A DNA stretch of 64,000 bases from Macrobrachium rosenbergii. Its lineage: Eukaryota; Arthropoda; Malacostraca; Decapoda; Palaemonidae. The position numbers were made by a program, and so were the translations under genes. The notes below the pieces were generated by a model. The model saw only the letters and a program-made list of their open reading frames with translations, searched no databases and had not been told where the DNA came from. Each line of letters begins with the position of its first letter. Within the stretch, counting starts at the first letter, position 1. The DNA is taken from positions 51,806,087 to 51,870,086 of the forward strand of contig NC_089763.1 of the NCBI RefSeq assembly GCF_040412425.1. Direction: 5' to 3'. Of the stretch, positions 14,690-28,541 are shown in pieces.

Positions 14690-14862
14690 TATTAAGCACA
14701 TAAGAATCGTTTAACACCGAATTCATTGTATATTGGGAACAACTTACTCTCAAGGGGACCAACAATATTTAATGAGCGCTCCTGCGTTGGCGAGTATTCG
14801 AACCTGGGCCTTTGGTTAGAAACAACGATAGACAGTGACTCTGACCACTCGGCTATCAAAAA
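14690..14862 (-). mobile_element. tRNA-derived SINE-like sequence
   Basis: On the minus strand, TAGCCGAGTGGTC (14855-14843) is an A-box and GGTTCGAATAC (14804-14794) a B-box, about 38 bp apart as in a tRNA gene. A non-tRNA body follows. The would-be acceptor stem does not pair, so it is not a functional tRNA. Confidence 0.65.
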
Positions 14863-15432
14863 AGATATAATTTGATAGCGACTCTGCAGTGTGTATGTGT
14901 ATGTGTGTGTTTGCAAGCAACAGTTAAAGTAAGAATTATGTAATTAACTTTTTTTATTTTCTCTATTTCTACATTTAGATTTGCATCACAATTGAAAACA
15001 AAATAATATCATGAAAATGCAAGTTTTTTTCCATAGGAATAATAAATGGCAGTAATAAAAATTGTGATGATAATATTGATGACGAACTGATTTCGATAAT
15101 AGCAAATGTGATGGGAGGGTAAATGATTTGTCTTATATTAGCCTATTGTTCATAAATGCTTTAGGGACTTCTAAAAATAGAAGTGTGTGTCTCTAAGGTA
15201 TTTCTTCTGAGAGGCAGAGCTCAAGGAAGTATTGCCCTATTTTCTGTATAAGGGTTTTGGAATAAGTCTGCTAGATCCATGCCCCTGCACCCTCGGGTGA
15301 CCTCGGTCCATACGTGCCACAGGAGTTTGGATTTCCTAAATGGTTACCCTTCTTGTTATCGACCAGAGCCAATTTTGCTTAATTTCTCTGATCGGAATAT
15401 CAGCAGTTAAAGCGAGTGTTACTACGGTTGTC

Positions 15433-15639
<207 letters not shown>

Positions 15640-15679
15640 ATATATACAATATATATACATAATATATATAATATACAGT

Positions 15680-15723
<44 letters not shown>

Positions 15724-15772
15724 TATATATAATATATATATAATTAAATTAGGATATTTGTTATGTAATTTA

Positions 15773-15823
15773 CCAACGTTTTTTGTTCTTGGCAATAGTT
15801 CCATTCATCTCATGAATTAGTAA

Positions 15824-15895
<72 letters not shown>

Positions 15896-15965
15896 TATGT
15901 GTGTGTAAAATCACAAATTCATGAAATGAAAGGAAATTCTACTGAATCTAAGAACAAAAATCTTG
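15773..15965. repeat. Inverted repeat enclosing a (TA)n array
   Basis: The left arm 15773-15829 (CCAACGTTTTTTGTTCTTGG...CATGAATTAGTAATT) and right arm 15908-15965 (AATCACAAATTCATG...AAGAACAAAAATCTTG) are imperfect reverse complements of about 55 bp. They enclose (TA)n plus a short GT run. On the minus strand the left arm resembles the hammerhead-like stretch at 17590 (GATGAATGGAAC...AACGTTGGTA). Confidence 0.5.
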
Positions 15966-16336
15966 AATAATTTATATCACAAACATCCTAAATTAATTTT
16001 ATTACGTATCTTTACTCAGAAATCAGGAAATCTCCTACGACTTTTTATTAACAAGAGCAGGTACATTATTATTCTAAAACAATCTATGACGACATGTATC
16101 TGACGACATGTTTTTGGAAGCTTTGTGATGGACAAGATGTGTAAGAATAAAAAAGTTCCTTAGCACTATAAACATAGTATGTCAAGTTTCATAAATCTCA
16201 CATTTACGTTTCGCCAAAATCATTGTGAAATAAAATAAAGCAAAACTTCTTAGTGGGATGATGAGGTATTTTATGATTATATTTCTCTTCATGAATTATA
16301 TCAAGCGTTCCTGAGTAATAAGGAAGTTTGCTAAGC

Positions 16337-16713
16337 CAGTGGTTTCCAACCTGTGGGGCGGCCCCCCCCCGCCCTGGGGGTGCTCGAAGGGCTGCCAGTG
16401 GGTGCACAAATGCTTGATGAAAGGGATAATTATATCTGAAAACTATTAATTATGATGGAATTCAGAATTTCAAAATACTGAGAAAATATTTCAGATATAA
16501 ATATGAAATTTATTTGTCTAAATATATAGGCTAAATATTTCAAATTCTATATTAAGGAATTAATTATTAAACAATTATAAAAGATAACGAAAGTAACGTT
16601 TGCAAATATGAAAATTGTACCGATTACAGTATTTAAGGAAGGTGGGGGGGGGGCGCAGAGAATGTGCCATTCAATGAAGGGGGGCGGGAATTCGAAAAGG
16701 TTGGAAACCACTG
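16337..16713. mobile_element. hAT-type MITE
   Basis: Perfect 16-bp terminal inverted repeats CAGTGGTTTCCAACCT and AGGTTGGAAACCACTG. The flanking 8-mers GCTAAGCC (16330-16337) and GTTAAGCC (16713-16720) differ at one base and overlap the terminal C and G. The CAGNGGTT terminus and 8-bp duplication are typical of hAT elements. The interior is AT-rich without a transposase and has G/C-run subterminal regions. Confidence 0.8.
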
Positions 16714-16938
16714 TTAAGCCATATCTTTGATTCGGTAAGAATTCCTCACTTTCGCCAGATTTTCTATAATTCGCAATTTTCTAAGACGAGCTTAAGTCAT
16801 CCAAATTCAACAATTTCCAAGTGAAAAACGGGTGCATACGAGTGATGAGATTGTTGCTGAAAAATGAACATTGGAGAAATCTTACGAGAGGCAATTTTTT
16901 CCAAGACCGTCGACGAGTCGTGGAAGCCAGCAGGATTT

Positions 16939-17224
16939 TCTAGGGGTGTATCCACATTGCAGTAAAATATGTCACACACACGTCGTAAACTTATCATAAA
17001 CATGTCATAAACTTAACACTTCCATATCCCAAACAGGTTGACAAGTTACCAACCGTGAGTGGAGAACGAATCTCTGGCAATTGTTGGATAACCATACATG
17101 AAGCACTGGTTATGACTAGCCAGTAATTAGTTGACTTGTATTCAACCTGTTTGTGATGGGTGTGCGATAAGTTACCAACGTGTGTTTATGACATGTTCTA
17201 CTGCAGTGTCGATGAACCCGTAGA
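16939..17224. mobile_element. Imperfect inverted-repeat (foldback) element
   Basis: The left arm (16939-17042) and right arm (17143-17224) are imperfect reverse complements. Shared blocks are TCTAGGGGTG..ATCCACATTGCAG against TCTACGGGTTCATCGACACTGCAG, then ARAAYATGTCA, and AAACAGGTTGA next to the central spacer of about 100 bp. No coding capacity is visible. Confidence 0.6.
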
Positions 17225-17393
17225 TACGAGTCTTACAGAGGAGGACTATGTCAGTGGGTATACAGCTGTCCTCTATTTTTATCCTTGGAACGTTAAACAT
17301 TACCGAAACATAAACCTACGACATGTCATGCCATCTATATTTGCTACTTTAGTCATATTTCCATAACTATACACATAAAAACACACACACATA

Positions 17394-17396
17394 CAC

Positions 17397-17442
<46 letters not shown>

Positions 17443-17471
17443 ATATATATATTATATATATATATTATATA

Positions 17472-17520
<49 letters not shown>
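17394..17520. repeat. (TA)n array
   Basis: Imperfect TA repeat ending 75 bp before the hammerhead-like motif at 17596. Confidence 0.95.
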
Positions 17521-17522
<2 letters not shown>

Positions 17523-17589
17523 TAAAACAATAAACAGAACAGCAAGAAGACTGTGGACTCCTAACTTTATGGTAATTTCAAGCTTTTAT

Positions 17590-17645
17590 GTAGCCCTGAT
17601 GATGGGAACGGATTCCCAAAACGTTGGTACGGTGTACAAATAAAA
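17590..17645 (+). ncRNA. Decayed hammerhead-like motif
   Basis: CTGATGA (17596-17602) is followed by one T, a stem GGGAA-CGGA-TTCCC (17604-17617) and AAAAC where an active ribozyme would have GAAAC. GTTGGTAC and an A-rich stretch ending in AATAAA-like sequence follow. The order core, stem II, GAAA is that of a hammerhead, with the essential G changed to A. Stems I and III are not convincing, so it is at best an inactive relic. Confidence 0.3.
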
Positions 17646-18242
17646 ATGGAGATGAATACCGGTCTCAAGGTAATATCAAACAAGGTGTTTGGTAAACGAA
17701 TTGAGTTACTGTTATCATGGGCAAGTTAAATGAAGTTCCTATATACTTTCTAATATTATAAAAATCATTTTGTCATCACAGATTTGTTATTATAATATCA
17801 TGCCCTTGGAAATCAACAATCATTTGTAAATCTACATCAGATAACTATGAATGGACTACGTAAGTAATGGCGAATATCAGCCTTTATCTTATGCATTTAT
17901 ACTACAACTATTACTAGTAATAATAGTTCAAGTAAGTCAGTACTCTTTTGTTTGGCACCCTCAGATAATAGTGAATGAGAAGTTTAAATGAGTCAGTTTT
18001 GAATTAATAACAATTATGACAAAAACAGAACTATATATTACTGATGAATGCTGCTTCCTGTCTCTACTCATGTATCTGTCCGTTATTCCTCACGTCATGA
18101 ATGAAAAGTGGGAGCCATTTCGCTGCGCGATCCGGACGTTATGTCAACACAGTGGAAATGACAATTCCCTAAGAAAGACATCACACATTCCGAATGAAGT
18201 GCGTAGCCATTTACTTCGATATTTCAATGTGAGTGCGCGCTG

Positions 18243-18244
18243 GT

Positions 18245-18282
<38 letters not shown>

Positions 18283-18284
18283 TA
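18243..18284. repeat. (GT)n(GA)n microsatellite
   Basis: Short GT run joined to a GA run, followed by CA-rich sequence. Confidence 0.95.
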
Positions 18285-18860
18285 GAGTTGCAGCACCTCA
18301 CACACACGCACACGCACTCAATCACACTTAAACTCAATCACGCGCGCACACTTTGCACGTTACAAGGGCGCTTTGGCGTTAGTGCGTGTGACGGGAGGTG
18401 GGCGTGCGTTGGACGTTCGCCGTCCTGGGCGTCACTTCACAGCCGTTTATTTGCCTAAGCACTTTGGGGGATGACGATGGCTGTGTGTTTTGGAGGGGAA
18501 GAAGAGGCTGGGGCGCACCCACAGACAAACGGACGGACGGAAAGAGAAGAGAGGGAGAGATACCACTATACCGATATGATTACTTCTTTCTGTTTACCTG
18601 CTTTGGTAAATACAATTTTTTTATAATGTACATGCACGTTAAAGGCGAAGAAGAAGAAGAAGAAGATATATATAATGATTAGATGTATAAACTCTCTCTC
18701 TCTCTCTTTACGGTATACAGATGAAAATAACAAATATCGCTCTCCACAGATAAAGTTTTAAACGAACGAGGTCTGAAAAGCCATTGAGTGAGTGAATAAT
18801 TTTAACCGGCAGCGCATCAGAGAAGGATTACAATTAATACTCTCCTCCTTGCTACAGTTT

Positions 18861-18864
<4 letters not shown>

Positions 18865-18929
<65 letters not shown>

Positions 18930-18970
18930 GTGTGTGTGTGTGTGTGTGTAAGTATATATATACACAAACA

Positions 18971-19023
<53 letters not shown>

Positions 19024-19063
19024 CATACACAGTATGTGTATATATCTACAATATATATATATG

Positions 19064-19115
<52 letters not shown>

Positions 19116-19125
19116 TATATATATA

Positions 19126-19180
<55 letters not shown>
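18865..19180. repeat. (TA)n/(GT)n compound array, about 315 bp
   Basis: Three TA blocks separated by GT- and TATG-rich spacers. Confidence 0.96.
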
Positions 19181-19183
<3 letters not shown>

Positions 19184-19189
19184 CTCATA

Positions 19190-20662
<1,473 letters not shown>

Positions 20663-21455
20663 GTCGGATTCAACTACGTAATATTTCCGAGGGTTCAGAT
20701 ACGATGTGATGGTAGAAAGCTTTAGAAAAGAAGCATTCAGGAAACACGCAACCTGACATTATAGATGCCTGCGAAATGGTCGACTGGGACTATTTATATT
20801 GTCTTGAAGTCTCACAGCTCAACTTAACTGGCTGAGCACAGAAGTCGTTTAAAATGATGGTTTATAAAATATATAAACCCAAATATAATAATTAGATAAG
20901 AAATGGTGAGTTAAAATCGCTAGTAATCTAAGTAATCGAATAAAGAGTTGAAATGGGGAGCTAGAGAACAGCGTTAAGGTTTGCAGAGAACAATGAACGC
21001 TTGCAGTGAAGAATCCAAGGTTTTAAGAACACAAGTGTTGGAACAAAACAGACACATGTGTCTACGAATGGACAAATAGCCAATGGAGGAAAATCAGTCA
21101 GGAAGAGAAGGAGAAAACTATTGATGAAAAAGGGAAGAGAAGTGGGGAAAATATCAGGAGGGCTCAAAAATTCGGTTTCCTAGAGAGAATTTATACGTTC
21201 AAAAGCACCTTCGAACAGAACACCAATGAGAGTGACAAAGAAACGCAAATTACGATATTATGTTAAAAATAATCCGTCATCGTTATGTGCGTTTTTCAGT
21301 AATGAAGGTTTAAGCATCACACAAAGATTTCGTTGTTTTTATATGGATTAATAGCGGCGACAGTACCACTCTAAATACTACATATCCATTTTTTATTTCT
21401 TTTAATATTTAGCTATTTTTTTACTGTATTAACAAGGAATGCCGCGTGAAGATTT

Positions 21456-21571
21456 GGCAAATGAAAAAATCGGTTAAATTAAAACAGTTTTTAAATTACA
21501 AATTCGGAATAATGGCAAATGGGAAAATCTGTTAATATTACAAGTTATTTAAATTACAAATTCGGAATAAA
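21456..21571 (+). repeat. 58-bp tandem duplication
   Basis: Two adjacent copies (21456-21513 and 21514-21571) starting GGCAAATG and ending AATTACAAATTCGGAATAA, with about ten differences. Confidence 0.8.
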
Positions 21572-21636
21572 TTTTTCAAGGTCTCTATAAGAAGGTCGCT
21601 GGGTCGGGCAACCTAACGCTTCTTTAAGAAAGATAA

Positions 21637-21891
21637 GTTCCTCGTTGGGTGAGTGGGTTCCGTTCTCAGCTAGCACTCTGCTGGCCGCGAGTTATTTAAA
21701 TTAATGAAGAATAAGAGGAATTTATTTCTGGTGATAGAAATTCAATAATGTGGTTCCGGATTCCACAATAAGGTAGGTCCCGTTGCTAGGTAACCAATTG
21801 GTTCTTAGCCACGTAAAATAAATCTAATCCTTCGGGCCAGCGGAGAGCTGTTAATCAGCTCAGTGGTCTGGTTAAACTAAGGTATACTTAA
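21637..21891 (+). mobile_element. tRNA-derived SINE, copy 3
   Basis: It begins GTTCCTCGTTGGGTGAGTGG (A-box-like head) and ends AAGGTATACTTAA. It is flanked by a perfect 15-bp target-site duplication CTTTAAGAAAGATAA (21622-21636 and 21892-21906). The B-box is ruined (GAGTTATTTAAATT in place of GTTCGATTC), so this copy is probably not transcribable. Confidence 0.9.
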
Positions 21892-21906
21892 CTTTAAGAA
21901 AGATAA

Positions 21907-23680
21907 CGTAAATGAATCCGAGAAAGTGAACTCAACCGAGCTATCCAGGGCAGGTGATCTTCGCTAGTAAACTGTGTGAAGTTATGGGTTGCCGGGTGCT
22001 TTACAGGCTCCTGTAAGAAGGAGCTAAATGGTAACACGATAACCGGAGATTCCTAAAGATCTGATAATTTCTCCAGTGCTAGTTTTGACCGTTTCATAAC
22101 TACTGATGTCATTATTAGAGAATTGACATTTACATAAGGAAACTTCTCTATTTCCCTCGTATACTGCTCTTGTATTGTGGATGCTGTTATAGCTATACTT
22201 GTGTTGACCTTCGCTGTAAATTCCATCAGTATATATTTTGTTTTCCAGTATTTTTCCCTTTTCTCTTTCCTTTTATAAAATTTTGCTGGTTCACTGTTTT
22301 CTCCCTGAATAATATATAGCTTCTAGGAAAGAAAAAAGGGATATGCAAAGCAATTAACACTAGGGTTCATTACTTCCACACGAATCTTTAGAAAGAGGGG
22401 AAGCCTCGATGGTTACGTGAAAGTAGCGTTACAGTGTATGATACCTGACGCGAATCACGGTAATCTCCTTTGGTGGAAATAATCCCAATCAACCTTTTAA
22501 TGTCCTAAAACTTCCTGTGGTTTCCACATATTCAAAGTATGCGTTTACAGATGAGCAGGCGACTCAGGGTGCCCAAATCAACCTGTGCTTTATGAAAATA
22601 GCTGGTTACTGGACACTTCTTGAGAAATGTTTTCCCACCTCCTAAAAAGCAACAATTACGAAAATAGTTAAGAAGGCAGAGAATTCCGTATTCTGAAAAT
22701 GGCTAATCAAACCAGTTCGCTTCGACTTTGCGACTTTCACATGGAGGGTGGATGTGAAATTCATGAATTTCACAATCATGATTTCACAATCTCTGGGAAA
22801 TTTGAGACTTCCACACACTGTCTGTAGAGCTTTCAACTTTCAACCAACCTCTGTAGAATTTTTAACCCGACTCCTTAAATGATAGCAAGAAATACAGATG
22901 GCGTTCATCCCAAGAAGTTGTTGAACATAACAAGGGCGGTGACCTTACGAGAGAGTTGAGGTCATTCCAAGATGGATTTAAGAACTCGCTCATTTATTAG
23001 ACGTAAAATCTTTTGACTTATTTCTGTCCAGAGGGGCATTGTGGAATGAACCTTCCAATATATTAGAATCTTATAAGTCTCAAATAAATCCGTCCTCGAG
23101 AAGCACAGTTTCTGAGAATCTGATCTGGGTCCGTACTCTAATCATTCCGATACTTGCCTTGTTTAAATACAAGTCTAAAATTCTGATAAATCGAAGGGGC
23201 TCAGTTAATAAATTGACGACCATTATTTCACAGGCAGAAGGTGCATGAGGTCAAGAAATACGAAGATAACTGATTACGGGGGCACTAAAACGAACACGTT
23301 TAGTCTGCTTCACGCAGAGATAATATCGTATCCGTGTATCTAGCATTACGCAAAATCAAGCGAGACTGAGAACGAATTAGAAGGATGAGAAGCTGAGGAA
23401 GAGTATATGACAAGCATATGAAAGAGTCCTATACAATATGAGATGGCGATGAAAAATGGATAAGAATTGGGAAGAGGACAGATCCCAAAGGAGCACCCCT
23501 TGGGATGGGGAAGTAAAAGATGCAATGACAGAAAATGTAAAGGAAACAGATCCTCCTGATGGGAAATTTGTCCAGAAAGTCTTCAGATCAGACCAAAACC
23601 CATCTGGATATCTAGACAGAAATCAGATTCACCGAAACACCAATAAAATGGATTACTAGACATGTGTAATTAGAATTTCC
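21907..23680. other. Unassigned stretch
   Basis: Unique-looking DNA with only short frames. There is a small palindromic cluster around GAAATTCATGAATTTC at 22757. No gene supported. Confidence 0.5.
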
Positions 23681-23745
23681 AAGCAAGGGGTTAAGACTTG
23701 CATCTCATCAGAAAGAAACCGTAGTTCGAATCCCAGTGAAAAAAA
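23680..23745 (+). mobile_element. tRNA-like SINE remnant
   Basis: AGGGGTTAAGACTTGCATCTC is followed 24 bp later by AGTTCGAATCCCAG (B-box 23723-23733). Only the head is recognisable. Confidence 0.35.
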
Positions 23746-23925
23746 ACCACTGACGGAAACATTCAAATAGATATCTAGTAAATAACCAAACCAAGTGGAT
23801 GACTACTATCCTGGAAAAAACACAAATAGTACCTGAAAAATCACCCCTAAGGAAATAAATGAACAGCAGTGTTAATTCTTTATTTTGCATTTTGAGGAAA
23901 CTTTTTAGCTCAGAGGAATAGTTTT

Positions 23926-24178
<253 letters not shown>

Positions 24179-24710
24179 TTTAGAGGGCCCAATGAAACAT
24201 TATTTACATGACAAACCCTTTAAAATTCGTAGAACACTTTCAAGATTCAGAAGAAGACATTTATATAAAAATATATAATATTTATGTATATATGATATGT
24301 GTGTGTGAGTGTTCGTAAGTGCAGGTTTGTCTGGCCTTTTGTTAAAAAATAGAGATATACTATCAAAACATAGCGTAGCCTATAAGGTAAATATGTGTAT
24401 AAAGAATGTACATACAGAGAAATGCGCATCAATTTGAAGAAATTGCATGATTGTTCATTTAAACAAACACGTTTAGCTTTCCTGAAAAAGAAAACTAAAA
24501 TTTTCATCTACATTATGTATCTATAATTACTAAATTTCTGACTAAGGCTTATAATTCTCTAAAAGCAAATATATAATTTTCATATTACTTTTATTACATT
24601 TGAATTGAATGAAATACATTAAGCTTATAGCAGTTTGCAAGGATGCTAATACTTACATCGCTGTCAAGGTGTGTTTGCCCGCTAAAAATATTATTATATC
24701 TTGAATGGAA

Positions 24711-25560
<850 letters not shown>

Positions 25561-25787
25561 ATATGAACATTTATAAAAAGATTTAGATAGACAGATATAG
25601 ATTACAAGACATATATATGTGTATAAGTGTGTATTTTATAATTTCCATTATATATTTGTAATATACCTAAAATTATTTTAATCTTCGTAAGGTTATTAAA
25701 ATGACCCTGAAAAATATTTTTATCAATTGCCATAAAACCTAATATTCTGCGCTGTGGAAGGACGGGGGTGGCAACTAGCTCCTCAAG

Positions 25788-25788
25788 C

Positions 25789-25839
<51 letters not shown>

Positions 25840-25840
25840 T
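25788..25840. repeat. (AAT)n microsatellite
   Basis: Pure AAT trinucleotide run, producing poly-Asn and poly-Leu pseudo-frames. Confidence 0.97.
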
Positions 25841-26372
25841 GCTGTGACAGTAGAAGCACAAATATAGGTCATCATCATAATCATGACAGATATACAAATT
25901 TTAAGAAAACCTGCGTTTTAGTTTTCCAGCTAAATCTTCACGGGTTACTTTCACTGGAAAATTTTTTTGCACTGGATTACCGATTAGCAGTACGGATGAT
26001 TAGGGGTCAAGTGGGTATGCTCTTTGAATTGTAGTAAAATGCAATCTAATTTTTCCATTAAATCATTCAGGCTCAAACTAGAAAATGAGAATATGCATAC
26101 ACATAAATATATGCATGAATGTAATATGTATGAAAATATAAGCATCAAAAACATCAACACATATAGTTTGAATTTGAACGAAGTAAGGGAACAATCGGAT
26201 TGCAATTTATTATTAGTCAACGAGTGCGACCATTTTACCCGCTGTCATCATTACTGTTAATCGGCAATAAAGGGCAACGGAATTTTAAAGTGAACGCAAT
26301 TTATACATTTTCTTCAAATCATTATTTCATCGTGATGATTTTATATGTCTATACTGCTACTACGCTTACTAC

Positions 26373-26377
<5 letters not shown>

Positions 26378-26455
<78 letters not shown>

Positions 26456-26503
26456 CATATGTATATATATACATAACACTCACATTCACACACACACACA
26501 CAT
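26378..26503. repeat. (TA)n with CA-rich flank
   Basis: TA repeat followed by ACATATGTAT and CACACA runs. Confidence 0.95.
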
Positions 26504-27539
26504 ATATATACAATGTCTGCATGCAACCGTTTGTGTTCAAAAGATGCAATAACTGAAAAGATGTGTAAACTTACCATGAATATCTTATCGGTGGTTTCCG
26601 GGAGACGAAGGAATTCCTTTTCAATAGCGGTTCCCGAAGGTGAGGCAAGCTCTTCTTCAGGGAGAGTCCCGTCGAAAGTCCTTCACTGAATGTTGTTTTC
26701 TTGCTCGTACCCGTGTGTCTGAATTTATGAGTATCGGTAGATTGCTCGTGGGGCTTGCATCAATATCGTTCCCTCGACTTTCACGAATCGATGGAAATGT
26801 TAAACAGCTCGTTATGCCTATTGATCGCAAGACGTAGCCTCGACAGAAATGCGTGAGAAGGGCTCTCCACAGATCATTATTCCATGCAAGTGCAAGCGAC
26901 GAAGGCTGCGTTTTGTATGCTGCCGTGAGCCGGTGGATGTTCCGGATCAGCTGGTATGTGTTTTTGCCTGTATTTCCTTATTCTGAGAGAGGTGACCTGG
27001 CTGTTGAATGTATTGACTTCCGATGAATTCTTCATGCAGTCATGTCAAGGCATGAATATTTCTATTGGCACTTGCTTTAGAAATTGGATCAGATCTTTGC
27101 TGTGTTGTAAGCGATTTTCCGGGTGTAGACTACGCTGTGATTTTGTGCTGGTGAGGAAGTGCGCACGAGCCTTTTGCAGAAATTTGCGCGAATCGTGAGC
27201 GTGTTTGTCTTTCTTCCTCCAGTGACTGCTTAAAAAAAAATAAGTCTGTATTGATACTCTGACGTGAGGAGGTTGGCTGAGCGTGTTATGCCCTTGACTA
27301 AATCCGATATCCGTCTTTTTCTTTCTCTTGATTTCTTGAACTCTTCGTATTGGCCCACGGAGATCAAGCACTCAAGTCTCGACGAACGGGAGGAGCTGGT
27401 CACTTCTACACAAGGTAAATTTGGTCTGCCTTCAGGATTAACTGAATTCTTTCCTCAAGCAGTGGATTGCTGAAGTCTTCGGCGTATATTTGCGTATTTC
27501 GGTGAATAATGAGTCAGTTGGAGGTATGATCCCTCTCCG

Positions 27540-27960
27540 TCGGCGCCGCACTGGCGTAGCGGTTTGACCTGTGGTGGCGGCGACGGTTGATGCTCGTGAC
27601 TTTTTGCCGTTGGCCTCCCGCCAATCCTCGCTCGCCAACCCTTGAGCTGACATTTGATCGGTCAAACTCCAAGTTCCTCGTCGGTACGTGTCACGCGCCT
27701 ATTGGCTGTTGTGGCACTAGTGGGCGTTACCGAGCGGGAAGTTATGAGGGCGCGGCGAGTCGATTGGTTGATCGCTTGGCACTCGGCCGGCTCAATTGCT
27801 AATCGGTGTCGGCATTGACCAATAGGTGGCCAGAACGGGAGTCAGGCGACCAATGAGCTCTAGGATAGATGGTCGATGGGCGTGACGTGTTGATCACGTG
27901 ACTTCCACACGACTGCCACCGCAGACACGCAAACTTCATCACCTTTGCTACTATTGATAG
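27540..27960. promoter_or_regulatory. CpG-rich, CCAAT-rich candidate promoter
   Basis: Five CCAAT boxes in 235 bp (27621, 27701 and 27763 inverted, 27819, 27850), a CRE-like TGACGTG (27883-27889) and the palindrome TCACGTGA (27894-27901), in a block far richer in CpG than its surroundings. This composition is typical of a broad promoter. No coding exon was recognised on either side, so direction and gene are unknown. Confidence 0.4.
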
Positions 27961-28503
27961 AACACATAATCCGTCCGGCCTTGGGTCCTCCCTCGTTCCT
28001 TCTGCCTTCCCTCCCCCTCAAAAGATCCTCCTAAGGGATCCAAGACCCCTCCACCGCCATGACGCCCATCCCCCTCTTTTTTTGTAGATGCATTGGTGAA
28101 GGATCTTCAATTGCTGCAATAACACGATGATATATGATCATTTTATGCGTTTGTGCAGTCCAAGATATGCAAGGAGGTCATCTGTCACTGGGCTTGCCTG
28201 ACAGGACAATCAAACCAAAGACTACCTGACTGCAAGTAATAACTCCTTCGAAAGTGCACATTCACCTTCGATCGGATCATTCTCCTCTCGACCCATATCA
28301 CAGGAAGGTGCCATTCATCACTGGGGAGACATCAATATTCAAGTGCAGGACTGGACTGACTCCTTCCCACTTGCCCGCTCTTAACAAGAACATTGGCATT
28401 TGGGGGAATTATGTATTCACACTCGTTTTTATGCTCATTTTATGAATTGCCGAGAAAGTTGATAAAACTCTCTCTCTCTCTCTCTCTCTCTCCTTCTTAA
28501 ATT

Positions 28504-28541
<38 letters not shown>

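Noticed and set aside
14794..14860. Intact tRNA gene
   Set aside because: The A and B boxes are good but the acceptor stem does not pair, so it is a SINE head.
16204..16407. Minus-strand frame with a PPGRGGAAP stretch
   Set aside because: It runs into the left end of the hAT MITE; the proline/glycine part comes from its G/C-run subterminal region.
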